64,000 nt of DNA from the NCBI GenBank assembly GCA_031761405.1, contig JASEVX010000008.1:41705175-41769174 (forward strand), in the 5' to 3' direction. Positions 19,801 to 29,794 of this stretch are shown here, one piece after another. The stretch is from Serripes groenlandicus. Its lineage: Eukaryota; Mollusca; Bivalvia; Cardiida; Cardiidae. The notes under the pieces were generated by a model that was not told where the DNA came from, made no database searches, and worked only from the letters and a program-made list of their open reading frames with translations. The translations under genes and the position numbers were made by a program. The stretch's first letter is position 1. Each line of letters starts with the position of its first letter.

Positions 19801-22800
19801 GTTTCACTGTTATGTTCATCTGCCAGTTGTTATAGAATGTGACGTAGAGGACATTGATTGTTGTGTTCCCACAACTTCCGACAATCTTGTCGATATCATT
19901 CACCCCAAATAACGCTGTTAGATTCTGCAATTCCAAATACATTTTTTAAATAATTTAATGCAAAAAAAGCATGCGCTAAACCTATTAACATTGAAATAGG
20001 ATCCAAACTCAAAAGTTCGGTCGGGAATGTCGAGGTCTGTTGATCCAGGCCCCATGAGTTTGAATCCCGGCTTAGCCAACATTCCTTCCGATGATTGACA
20101 AAACGCTTTGCGACTAGCTCCATTCGTCTAACACACATGGGATAAAAAGGTGAACTGGCCGTCGTAATATAAAAGATAAACTGTAGAAAGTGGCGTTAAG
20201 CTCCAATAAATCGATCGACAATAAATTTGGACAAATTCGTGAATATGTCAAGGGAATATGCTGCATAGACAAGAGTCACGAAGACATTATTAGCTATCGG
20301 CAATCCATATTGCATGTACGACAAGTGAAGACTCGGACAATTCATTAAATCCACCCAGTTGAACTAGAGCCTTCGATGGCGTCTAATACATTAGCGGTCC
20401 GACCCTAGCCTTATTATTACAATACAACACAATACAATAGTTTATTTGCGTAATTAGGCCTCCGGCCCACACTACATACACATTATATTACATTCATTTT
20501 ACAATGCAGTAATGTGCACACTAACATTTCTTCAAAAAGCTTTGAAACATCAAGCGCTATTTTCTTTAATAACTATTGGATTTTCTTTTTGAAAAAGACA
20601 ATAATTCTGTAAGCTTGGAACACCTGCAAACGAATATCTGCCTAGTCATCCATGCTTTCGGGATCCTTATTAAATTATAGACTTATTATGTTATTTCGTG
20701 CTTATTGGAGAACAGTTCAGGGCGAGATTTGGCTGCACAGACTGACCGGAATCTTCACTATTCGCGCCACTCGAAATATGTTAGGACTATAACCATAGAT
20801 GTAATTTCTTATAAAGTATGTCCGAGTCGGTTTTGTTTCCTTCGAAATCAGGTGAAATCGATTTTAACGGTAAGTTCCAACGTCAAAATCAGTAAAAACG
20901 CCACCTTTCATTTAAATTTTTTATACATGCATCTAATATAACTGACGAAGTGAAAAATGATTTTAACGTAGATCTCCTGGATTTTACGGAACTGGTTTAA
21001 ATATAATTTATTGGCGATGTAACACATACCTTTCCTGGTATACTTGACGGATAAGCACATTATGATTTGAACATATTGGCGATGTAACACATACCTTTCC
21101 TGGTGTACTTGATGGATAAGACACATTAAACTGAAATTCTCCGACCATCTTCATGCACGCTGTGCCGAAATTCTGTTTAGATGGGTCTGAATGATTAGAT
21201 GGTATGGGAGGGATTGGCGGAATAGTGGAATGGGTGGATGGGTTGGATGAGTGGGTAGTCAGTTTCGTGGAGTGAGTAGTCAGTTTCGTGGAGTGAGTAG
21301 TCAGTTTCGTGGAGTGGGTGGTTTTCGTTGAGTGAGTGGTATGGCTCGATGAATGAGTCGAAGACTTCGTTAGATGAGTCGATGATTGTGTCGAATGAGT
21401 GGTAGGCTTCGTGGAGTGAGTTGTGTGTTTCGTTGACTGAGTTGTAGCTTTCGTGGTATGAGTGGACGGTTTTGTTGATAGGGATGAAGAATGCGAAGAA
21501 GGATGTGTAGATTTAGACGTTAAAAGGGATGTTTTTGTGGTTGGTATTGAATGTGTTGATTTAGAAGCTGGCGTGGATGACGAGGTATGTTTACTTGACG
21601 TCATATCCGCTTGACATTCTTCAACTGAAATGTTAACATAGACATCTGCTAGCTAGATTAAGCAGTGGCTAACTTTAACCGAAGCATAACTACACTTGAT
21701 ACCGTAGGTGCATGACGTCGATAGGGGGAAATCTGCATCGATGATGCGTAATTATGTGTCTTATAATCATTTCCATCACTGGTTTATATTGCACAATTCG
21801 TTAATGTTGTTAAAAAAAACTATTCAAGAATTTATTTGTGTTAATTTTATAAAAATCATTTACATGTGCACGTCAAACTGACCAATCAATATTTTATCAT
21901 CGACCTATACATTTTCCAAAAAATCGTTTCAGCCAAATAAAAGTTTAAAAACTATGTAAAGTACAAGTACATGCCATTTGATACAAAGCCTATTGTATCA
22001 ACTGAACTGGGCCGAGTGAGGACACTACTTTTTGAACCTCCAGCTTGGCACCAGATGCAGGTATATAAACGGGAAACTAACGGTGAAACCCTTGAAATTT
22101 TCGTCAGAAGTTTCATTAATTAATACTACAGAGAAAGCACTCGCCAGATCGTGCGTATACGTCGGATCGCATTAGTCGTCATCTCTCGCAACTTACGAAA
22201 TTATAGACTCTTTTTCGCCCAACGTTGATCAAATGTTATAATGTCAGTCATTTAACACCATCAATTCCATTAACCCCTTCCCTCATATAGACGCTTTCTG
22301 ACGCCTTTGAAAACATAGTGACAAAAGAAGAAATTGCTCAAAACGAGCAATTTCTCCTTTTGACACAATGTTTTCCACTTTTAGACATAGGTTATCCATT
22401 CAATTATAGAGATTTTCAATTTTTGACAAAACATGTTCAAAGTCGTCTGCTTCAGAATTGTCGTATGAGGGAAAGGGTTAAAATCAGACCAACACACTTC
22501 GCTGTCCGTATATTAGATATGACGACACCGCATAAAATGCGTCTCAAATTGACCCTATAAATTAAGATATTCCATCGCACGGCCATCACCACTCCTCATT
22601 CACGTCTTTATTTATATGATTTACCTCTTTTGATACCTAACACACTTTTGTAGGAGATATTTGCTTCTTCACAGACGCAAAGGTCAATCTGAGACGACCT
22701 GTAATGGGCATTTAGATCTATATCTAACGTATCGAGGGCTTGGCGTGAAACGGTTGTAACTAAAACTTGTATTTTTTTTACCAAGGTTACTTACCTCGCC

Positions 22801-25800
22801 ATAAAGTCTTTATAAGCGTTAAATCACCTTTCTTGGTAAACAATAGAAAATTAGGTGCCATTGCTCGTTCTGAGCAATGGCACCTAAATTTGTATTGTTT
22901 ACAAAAGGGTCAAAATTGCCCCCAATCCAGGGTTTTCAAAATAGGTTTTGAGTTACAACCGTTTCACGCCAAGCCCTCGGTATGCTACTGTTGCGTTGTT
23001 GCAAGCTTCTGTCTTGTTTTAAAGAGATTCTTTGTCGACATACCTGCACTAAACTTCCCACCGTCAACACCATACCCCTGTATCTCGATTGACGTTATCT
23101 CGAAGGAGTAGCGGTACGCCTCTTTACCGACATACACCGTGGTCACGAAGGAGGTCGGAGTGATACATCTGTATGCCATTCCAATTCTTCCAGCGTCAAA
23201 GCTTACTATGTTCCTCACTTTGTCTGGAATGAAAATATGTCTTCGTATGATGTACACTATCATTTGTTACCCACGTACGCTACTTAATTACAACGGACAA
23301 ATGAGGGGGTTTAGGTCCAAATCAATTAAGTATTGTTTAATCAGTTCTCGAACCAACTAATCTTTGCGCAATTATTACGCGCGTGGAAAAATACCAAACG
23401 TGCGCATTCACATGCTGATGTTAATTAACATGATAACTTCATACGTTTTATGAAGTATGCCAGATCAGACTGTGTGCATGAGCTCGCTGATCTGTATATA
23501 CACTGGTCGCAAGGCCAATACGAGTTGGTTTTCGCAGAGAGCCGCACATCTAACACCATATAAGTTATGTTACGAATATAAGGGCATACATTCAAATACA
23601 ACTTAAGAATAAACGAAAACGATCCGTGATATGCATTGTATGTATATTAACAACACTCGGTAAGCATCTGTATAATAGTTTGAGTTTTACGTCAATTTGA
23701 TTTATATTCTTCTATTGTCGCACCGAATTTCCAAATTTAAAAAATCATACTCTAAATAAATTCGAGCGATTGCCGCTGCAGCAGATTTTAGGTCTAGTGA
23801 TAATGAGGTAATTTTATAGTTTCAGTGACTTTTGTACTTTTGTCAATCATCGATAAGATTCAATGTGACGAGCCGTCGTTCGAACTCACGACCCTTGCAT
23901 TCATTGCTCAGCTCGACTACAACCGGCACAAACTATAGTCTGAAAACAAGCTGATCCGCTGTTTACTAAACACGTAGCTTAAATACAGCATAGAACAACA
24001 CCATAAAGCGTAGAACAACATGATCCTAAACATGACTAAATGCTATTTAGATGTTTTACGCCGCCTTAAATAAAACAATTCAGTTATAACACGGCGTTTC
24101 CCGGGTAAATTACAAGTACAAGTGGTTAATTTATCCTGACACCAGCCAGTCAGTCGTAATGATAACCCCTTGACCCTGAGCGCCAAGAAGGGCACCTATT
24201 ACTTTCATTTTTAAAGTCTTTGGTATGACTCGGTCTGAGATCCAACCCGCTACATCTTGCAGCCGGGACGGACGCTCTACCACTAAATCACCGAAGCGGT
24301 CAAGCAGGACGAAGCATTAACAGTTAGAAAAGTCGATTATTCGCGACAGAACTTGCATATCCATATCAAAACTGTTCAATGGATGAAAGCTAGTATTACC
24401 TGTAAGGTTGAGTTTCTTGAAAACTTCTTTAGGGTCATAGTAAATATTCATTTGTATAGTGGCTCGACCGCTGTTGTTATAGAAGACTAGCTCAAATTGT
24501 TTACCATCCGACCAAAGGCCGCTGACAGTCGGATTTGGGAGGATGCAGCTTCCCTCCGTGATATCAACATCGTCAAAACTGAAGTTATCTGCAACCTGTT
24601 GACAACAAAGCATAACTCCTTTTCCAATCACAACGACTTTGAATATTTTTAGGCAGAGATATAGACGCTCTCTGTAAATATAACATCATTTATTGAAAAA
24701 AACACATCGTCAAAACTGATGTCGTCTGCAACCTGGTAGCGACACGGAAGTTGAACACAATACCACAGCAACCCTTTCCTATGTACAAACACATTTTGAA
24801 AACAAATATTCAAAACTATGGAAACTCTCTTAATATGAATTGAATGGGGTTTTCGCCGTTTTCATCATTTTTTCAGTCATATCACGTCGATCAGTTCACC
24901 TACTCATGCGTTTCCTGGTTTTCCCACACCAGTACACCACACAACATACTATTTAAGCAACTGGTTACTATTCCACATAGACTGTTAAACAGCCCATTTG
25001 TGAAAGACGAATGACGCAGGTCACAGTGAATTTTGTCAAACGTCGGAAAGAATGTTAGCCGAGCTGGGATTCGAACTCAGAACCCATTGACAGCCCGCTA
25101 TATGAAAGAACACTTATTGAATAGAGTTGAAAACATTATTGCAAAATGAGGAATTGTCTACAACCTGCGGACACGGAAGTTAAACATAATAACATAGACG
25201 GTTTTGTTGCTTCTTCGAACAGTGCAAACTCAAATCAGTCTTCATCCGCATAGTCTGACCAGAGTCTTCACTATACGAGTGCATGTAGTATGGACCAAGT
25301 TGTAATATCTTCTAGGCCCATGAGTGTTAGAACCTTATTCACTGTAGTTTAAATTACGCCAACTACAGTCGAGGCCATGAATAGTTCTTAAACAAACCTT
25401 GGATTGCGAAGAAATGAGTGTTTAACTATACGAGAATGCATTGAATATATGACATTGAGATTATATTGTTTTTGAATATGTATGGTTTGCACTGGAAATG
25501 TTAGGTTTGATCACTTATTGAGTAGTTTGACCTTGTTTTAAGTGAAAGTAGAGTATGCGAAAACCAGTTTCGTTCCAGCTTATTTTAAACTAAGAGGCAG
25601 CTACACGGTGTTCTAACTGAATAACGCTTAGAAAGTGTGACGACAATTGAGTGTTGAAACTGGTTGATTTACATGGAAACAAAGAAGGAATGTATTTGAT
25701 GTATTGTGACCTATATGCCTATTTGATCCTGTTAAACCTTTGAGTGCTGATTTCTTTACAATGGACTAGTCTAGCTTTTGCATTTGGAAGAGTCCACATT

Positions 25801-28800
25801 AAAGCCAATTTTAGGAACATCAAGACATAAGAATAATAAGTTGTACAGCAAACAGTTTAAAGCCTTGTCCGCTGATGCGGATTCGCCAGCTAGCCTGACT
25901 CTATATTCGTGCCACAAAATCCTTTCCAACACTCAAAGGGTTAGGAAAATGCTACAAGACACGTATTCAATTGGCACAGCTCAAAGAAAATCGGGTCACG
26001 ATGTGACAAAAATAACTTATTTGCGTTGATAAAAACGCCGCATTGATTAAACGGCAGCTTGTTTCCTTGTATATTCCTACAGTAATTGAAGACGTATTTT
26101 ATTAAATTACAGAGGTAAAAAACAGGTAAAAAGTAAAGTATAAATACAGATTATAGAACAGGATATAAACAACTTATCTCGAGCTCTGTGTTATGGTAAC
26201 GATCACGTTACGTTTTTAGCCGCTTTTGTCTCAAAAAGCCCCTAAGGTTAATGATTGTTGGACAAGATGGCGAATACAGATCCTTACTAGGCGGTGAATA
26301 CATGTAGACTGGTCTTGATCTGTACTGGTCGCAAAGTACCGAAAGTCACCTTTGTGTGACGCTGTTGTAGGTTCGCTTAGAATCATGAAACTTTGTTTCG
26401 AATGAATGTTTTATTTATCAGAATCAGAATGTTTTTTACATTTCATCAAGTTATACAAGATTTTATTAATGATTTGGAGACATTTCTAGGTTGTTTAAGT
26501 GTGCGTGTAAATGTCGTGTATTTCTTTTTCAGTTATTAGTGCATTTTACAAGAATTAATTGTTATTTTGCAATGTCATATGTTTTTCCGTTATGAATACA
26601 TTATACAAGAAATAACTGTTTTATCGCCGTGTATGTCTTTCAGTTATTTGTAGAACTTACTGTTATGTTGCCGTATAAGTGTTCCAGCTATTAATAGAAC
26701 TTACTGTTATGTTGCCGTGTGTATGTTTCAGGTATTAATACATTTTACAAGAACTTACTATTATGTTGCCGTATAAGTGTTTCAGCTATTAGTAGAACTT
26801 ACTGTTATGTTGCCGTGTGTATGTTTCAGGTATTAATACATTTTACAAGAATTTACTGTTATGTTGCCGTATAAGTGTTTCAGCTATTAGTAGAACTTAC
26901 TGTTATGTTGCCGTATAAGTGTTTCAGCTATTAGTAGAACTTACTGTTATGTTGCCGTGTGTATGTTTCAGGTATTAATACATTTTACAAGAACTTACTG
27001 TTAAATTACCGTCCATGTGTTTAACAGTTATAAGTACATTTTACAAGAGCTAACTGTTTTATTACCTTGTATGTTTTTAACAGGTATTAGTGCATTTTAC
27101 AAGAGCTAACTGTTTTATTACCTTGTATGTTTTTAACAGGTATTAGTACGTTTTACAAGAGCTTACCTGTATGATACCGTGTATGCTTTTTAACAGTTAT
27201 TGGTGCATTTTATAAAGGCATGCTGCTACTGCCGTAAACATGTATGTGTTTTTCGGGTAATAGCACATTTAACAAGAATTTCCTGTTATATTTAATTAAC
27301 GAGTTTATTTTTAACTGGTATGTTTGCATTTTACAAGAACTTGCTGCTACTTCCGTATAAATGTACATGTATTTGTTTTTCGGGTAATAGCACATTTAAC
27401 AAGAACTTACTGTGACATTACCGTTCTCGTTTATCCACTCTAGTTTATTGTTAGCATCAATATCTATCAGAATACACGGGTCCCCTGCTGTACTCCATCG
27501 TATGTGCTTCACCGATACAGCTGTAAGTGGAGAAACTTGATGTACAAACATAAATTCAATAAGTAGAAATCTGTATAACTTATAAAAACATGTCCAGGTA
27601 CCATCAGTTTCTAGAATTAATTCAGCGGAGCAATTTTAAAATCCGCAAATTAATATGATCTACGGTATTACAGAATATTATTATACTTATTTAAAAGTTT
27701 ATCTTAGTGATTACCGTATCAGTGATTGAATGGTTGAACATTGTCGACGTTTTTATCAGTATTTCAATTATAAAATTGCGGTCAATCACTTAATTGCACA
27801 TGCGTTTTCTGGTTTTCTTCCACCACTACTAAAGGTGGAATTATACATATGAAATGACGTCGTTTTTGACATCAAAACTAACATTCTTGCGATAATGACA
27901 GTGTTGTTAAAGAAATCACCATGAAGTAGTATTTCCAATAACAAGATTTTAAGACTTAATACAGTCAATCTGACTAAAGTACACGATCTGACCTATTAAA
28001 GTCGTCAAGGAAACAAGAGTGATTTATTATCCGTTTTTGAATTAAGTTTGATTAAATTGATATCAAGTTTGAATCCTTATCTTAGCATTCTCAAGAATTT
28101 ACGTCTTCAAAGATTCTCATTGTATACAGACAACAGACAGCAGACAGCAGACGTTGATGGTCTAACCCTCTCCCATTGGCAGACATGCATGTCGGCATTT
28201 TCACGCATATGCAGCAGACGACATTTGAAAACGTTGTGGCAAAATGTCGAGAAACTCCTCGTTTTGTGCGAAGTGTCTCGGATAATATGAATCATCAGCC
28301 TTGATTCTGGACAATCCTGTTTTATGTACGAATGGATAAGCTTTGTCTAAACTAGCATTTCGAGGGCTTGGTGTGAATTGGTTGTAACTATAATTGGTAT
28401 TTTGTTACCAAGGTTAATCACCTCGCCATAAAGTCTTTAAAAGCATTAAATCATTGTTCTTGGTTAACAATGGAAATTTAGGTATCATTGCTCGTTCTGA
28501 GCAATGACACCTAAATTTGCATTGTTTACAAAGAGGTCAAAATTGCCCTTAAACCAGGGTTTTCAAAATAGGTTTTAATTTACAACCGTTTCACTTCAAG
28601 CCCTCGATTTGAAGCTAGCGATGAATACGAAAACTAGACCGCTGACGGTCTCGCATAAGTACTCCACACACCATTTTTCCAAGACAACTGACTATTTAGG
28701 CCTGTGGTGGAAGACTAATAACGATGGTCACACTGTCATATACAAATCATTGAAAATAATGAATAGCCTAAATGCGGTTCAAACCCCGACCCCTGGGTCG

Positions 28801-29536
28801 ATAGCCCGATCACTTCATCAGTTCATCATTCTAGCGATGTTTTCGTTTTCGTTATTTACTAGATTGATGATACAGTGAGGATTCTTTATATTATTTCTCC
28901 TAAAGTAAACGACTTTTAAACACTACAGCAGCACTATTTTTATTTTTGTTATCTAATTAGAATTGTTGGTAACAATATCCTGTGTTTACTTTTTCTTTTA
29001 AAAATGATTTTCAGTAGCTGTAAATTGTGTTACCTATGTAAATGTATGATAACAAATAAACGGGATGTCAAGTGACAGTTGGAAAACAAAATCCGTCGTC
29101 GTTACCGACTGATGTAACCGGACTGGACACTAAAACTTAGGATTCGTCTCGAAATCAGGCTCAAAATCCACCAACCATACTTAGCGCTAAGTTATATTTT
29201 AAAAGAATCTAAAGTAAGGTTGGAACACATTCCAGCATTCATGCTTTACAACTAAAATCAACTCAACTCAAGTTTATTCGCCAACATTAAAGACCAGTGT
29301 GACATCAGTACTTATTTATTTGGAAAAAACAAAACTCTTATGAATTTAAGTATAACTTAGCACTTAGTATTGTTGGTAGAACTGCAACCAGTTGCTGGAA
29401 TCCAGCAGAATAAGAGCTTGAAATCATTCGACATAAAGCCATAGAAATGAACGATTCAAGAATGCTGATACTTTAAATCGAGCCTACCTGTTCCAAATAG
29501 TAAACCGATCGTTACAAGCCGGGTTAATATATCCAT
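16707..29536 (-). CDS. LAMP: Lysosome-associated membrane glycoprotein, complete eight-exon gene
   Basis: Exons (5' to 3' on the minus strand) are 29536-29488, 27520-27411, 24595-24400, 23223-23044, 21624-21095, 19924-19663, 19149-18967 and 16861-16707. All introns are GT-AG, every junction is in phase, and the 1665 nt give 554 residues plus TAA. Residues 1-~17 are a short signal peptide. Luminal domain 1 has Cys 32, 70, 138 and 182. A Ser/Thr/His/Lys-rich hinge spans ~186-327. Luminal domain 2 has Cys 335, 373, 468 and 508; the first pair is 38 apart in both domains, as in LAMPs. YRC and YLC correspond to the family's Tyr-x-Cys. Residues 522-543 form the membrane helix. The tail RCCYRKKYEEL is 11 residues, the usual LAMP length, ending in a Tyr-x-x-hydrophobic signal for adaptor-mediated lysosomal delivery; Lys replaces the usual Gly before Tyr. 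Many N-glycosylation sequons are present (NLT, NNT, NTT, NVS). Orthology to LAMP1 versus LAMP2 is not resolvable. Confidence 0.93.
16910..17075. repeat. Decayed family A MITE
   Basis: Keeps 'catacaacaaatatgcagc' and 'catctgctgcagatgcgtct', but the central hairpin is lost. It lies in LAMP intron 7. Confidence 0.5.
17374..17602. repeat. Family A MITE within a duplicated block
   Basis: TTAA-flanked, with central hairpin gaaattactc/gagcaatttc. Sequence on its right (17603-17690) matches 22482-22565, so this copy and 22270-22481 descend from one insertion by segmental duplication. Confidence 0.85.
17603..17960. repeat. Segmental duplication of 22482-23036
   Basis: 'cagaccaacacacttcgctg' and 'cattcacgtctttatttata' occur in both blocks in the same order, ending in 'gcttctgtcttgttttaaag'. 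The 22.5-kb block carries an extra family C element; this one shows the empty site. Confidence 0.88.
17993..18222. repeat. Family A MITE, near-complete
   Basis: TTAA-flanked. Its left flank 'aacatctaaaggttt' is the same as at 17361-17375, so this too arose by local duplication. Confidence 0.85.
18414..18770. repeat. 86-bp tandem repeat, four units
   Basis: 'acgaagtgtgatcgtacctc' recurs at 18445, 18531, 18617 and 18703, exactly 86 bp apart, with very few differences. It lies in LAMP intron 7. Related diverged sequence extends to 18240 and 18840. Confidence 0.95.
18967..19149 (-). CDS. LAMP: LAMP exon 7, YLC of domain 2
   Basis: The acceptor is attttttcag/CA and the donor GATAAAG/gtatgt. The 183 nt include FEASQNGSYLCKAPTTVAL and IWNLQYTAFQQSANISFSDK. 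These match the family pattern Ser-Tyr-x-Cys followed by Val-Gln-Ala-Phe. Confidence 0.93.
19663..19924 (-). CDS. LAMP: LAMP exon 6, body of domain 2
   Basis: The acceptor is ggaattgcag/AAT and the donor AAAATTG/gtaatt. The 262 nt read NLTALFGVNDIDKIVGSCGN, then INVLYVTFYNNWQMNITV, and end KPWFPNINAKI. They carry the second Cys of domain 2 and several sequons. Confidence 0.93.
21019..21112 (-). repeat. 65-bp tandem duplication of the exon 5 donor
   Basis: The sequence around AAG/gtatgtgttacatcgcc occurs twice, placing a second donor at 21030. Using it would add 65 nt and shift the frame. Confidence 0.85.
21095..21624 (-). CDS. LAMP: LAMP exon 5, hinge and start of domain 2
   Basis: The acceptor is acatttcag/TT and the donor GGAAAG/gtatgt. 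The 530 nt begin EECQADM (last Cys of domain 1). They continue into ~140 residues almost entirely of Ser, Thr, His, Lys and Pro, with a 7-residue unit LTTHSTK repeated. They end ...FGTACMKMVGEFQFNVSYPSS then TPGK. The hinge is His/Lys-rich where vertebrate hinges are Pro-rich, and is a likely O-glycosylation region. A copy of the exon end and donor lies 65 bp downstream (21030). Confidence 0.93.
22270..22481. repeat. Family A MITE
   Basis: TTAA-flanked copy lacking the ctgcagcagac block on its left. Central hairpin gaaattgctcaaaacgagca. Left boundary of the segmental duplication shared with 17374-17960. Confidence 0.83.
22733..22979. repeat. Family C MITE with GTAT duplication
   Basis: 247 bp, CGAGGGCTTGGCGTGAAACG ... 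CCAAGCCCTCG, flanked by GTAT (22729-22732, 22980-22983). The paralogous block at 17.9 kb lacks it. It lies ~65 bp from LAMP exon 4, in the intron. Confidence 0.9.
23044..23223 (-). CDS. LAMP: LAMP exon 4, YRC of domain 1
   Basis: The acceptor is ttcattccag/AC and the donor AGTGCAG/gtatgt. The 180 nt read KVRNIVSFDAGRIGMAYRC, then IQGYGVDGGKFSA. AYRC matches human LAMP1 KYRC. Confidence 0.92.
24047..24300 (-). mobile_element. tRNA-derived SINE, second family
   Basis: Read on the minus strand: a head with 'ggtagagcgtccgtcccggc', then 'ggatctcagaccgagtcata', then 'gtcagtcgtaa'-type body complements and a 'ggcgtaaaac' tail. The same family occurs at 41612, 57364 and 58803. Confidence 0.65.
24400..24595 (-). 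CDS. LAMP: LAMP exon 3, second Cys of domain 1
   Basis: The acceptor is gtcaacag/GTT and the donor CTTACAG/gtaata. The 196 nt start VADNFSFDDVDITEGSCILP and end FKKLNLT. Translating past the donor also gives a short open run, but only this donor's phase fits exon 4. Confidence 0.9.
24702..24732 (-). pseudogene. Duplicated start of LAMP exon 3 (decoy acceptor)
   Basis: On the minus strand, ctaccag/GTTGCAGACGACATC repeats the exon 3 acceptor and about ten codons (VADDISFDDV versus VADNFSFDDV), then diverges. A second, weaker copy with ccgcag/GTTGTAGAC starts at 25164. Flanking sequence (acacggaagtt) is shared by the two decoys. Confidence 0.7.
24843..25100 (-). mobile_element. tRNA-derived SINE, third family
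   Basis: Shares 'gcgtttcctggttttc', 'ccacatagactgtta' and 'gccgagctgggattcgaact' with 38131-38427. The B-box complement (gggattcgaac) is intact, while the A-box end is lost. Confidence 0.65.
25240..26390. other. LAMP intron 2, unassigned
   Basis: No exon with family similarity is seen. A repeat-free 83-codon open frame at 25778-26029 (+) has no recognised domain and no signs of splicing or expression. Confidence 0.4.
26395..27400 (-). repeat. 44/54-bp tandem array seeded by the LAMP exon 2 donor
   Basis: Units read on the minus strand as ..AACAGTAAGTTCT.. followed by 'tgtaaaatgtattaatac' (54 bp) or the same lacking ~10 bp (44 bp). At least seven units keep ACAGTAAG, matching the true donor ACA/gtaagttcttg at 27411. 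Units near the exon are more diverged than the middle of the array (26650-27000). Confidence 0.88.
27411..27520 (-). CDS. LAMP: LAMP exon 2, start of luminal domain 1
   Basis: The acceptor is ccacttacag/CT and the donor GTCACA/gtaagt. The 110 nt encode VSVKHIRWSTAGDPCILIDI, then DANNKLEWINENGNVT with the first conserved Cys. Directly downstream on this strand the intron is a tandem array built from copies of the donor region (26395-27400). Confidence 0.9.
28361..28606. repeat. Family C MITE with ATTT duplication
   Basis: 246 bp, CGAGGGCTTGGTGTGAATTG ... CAAGCCCTCG, flanked by ATTT (28357-28360, 28607-28610). It lies in LAMP intron 1. Confidence 0.88.
29488..29536 (-). CDS. LAMP: LAMP exon 1, signal peptide
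   Basis: ATG then MDILTRLVTIGLLFGT, ending in one base of the next codon at ACAG/gtaggc. Joined to exon 2 it gives ...LLFGTAVSVKH, a short but plausible signal peptide. It was found by matching phase and hydrophobicity, so it is slightly less certain than the other exons. A MITE begins about 45 nt upstream of the ATG. Confidence 0.8.
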
Positions 29537-29579
29537 CGTAAATAGAGATAATGGACTGAAACGAGAAGATCAATTGATT

Positions 29580-29776
29580 GAGTCTGCAGCAGACGCCTTT
29601 TTGAAAACATAGTGACAAAAGAAGAAATTGCACAAAACGTGCAATTTCACCTTTTGCCACAATGTTTTCCACGTTTTGTCATAGGTAATCCATTTAATTA
29701 TAGAGATTTTTTAATTTTTGACAAAATACGTTCAAAGTCGTCTGCTGCAGAATTGCCGTATGAGGGAAAGGGTTAA
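29580..29776. repeat. Family A MITE at the LAMP 5' end
   Basis: Left end missing (starts at tctgcagcagacg), right end intact (tatgagggaaagggttaa). It lies ~45 nt upstream of the LAMP ATG, so in its 5' UTR or core promoter. The central hairpin is gaaattgcac/gtgcaatttc. Confidence 0.8.
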
Positions 29777-29794
29777 CGTCGTATCAAAACCGCC

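Noticed and set aside
24317..24399. Longer LAMP exon 3 reading on to DFSNC and a stop
   Set aside because: The donor at 24400 is strong, and only it gives the phase required by exon 4; the extension is intron.
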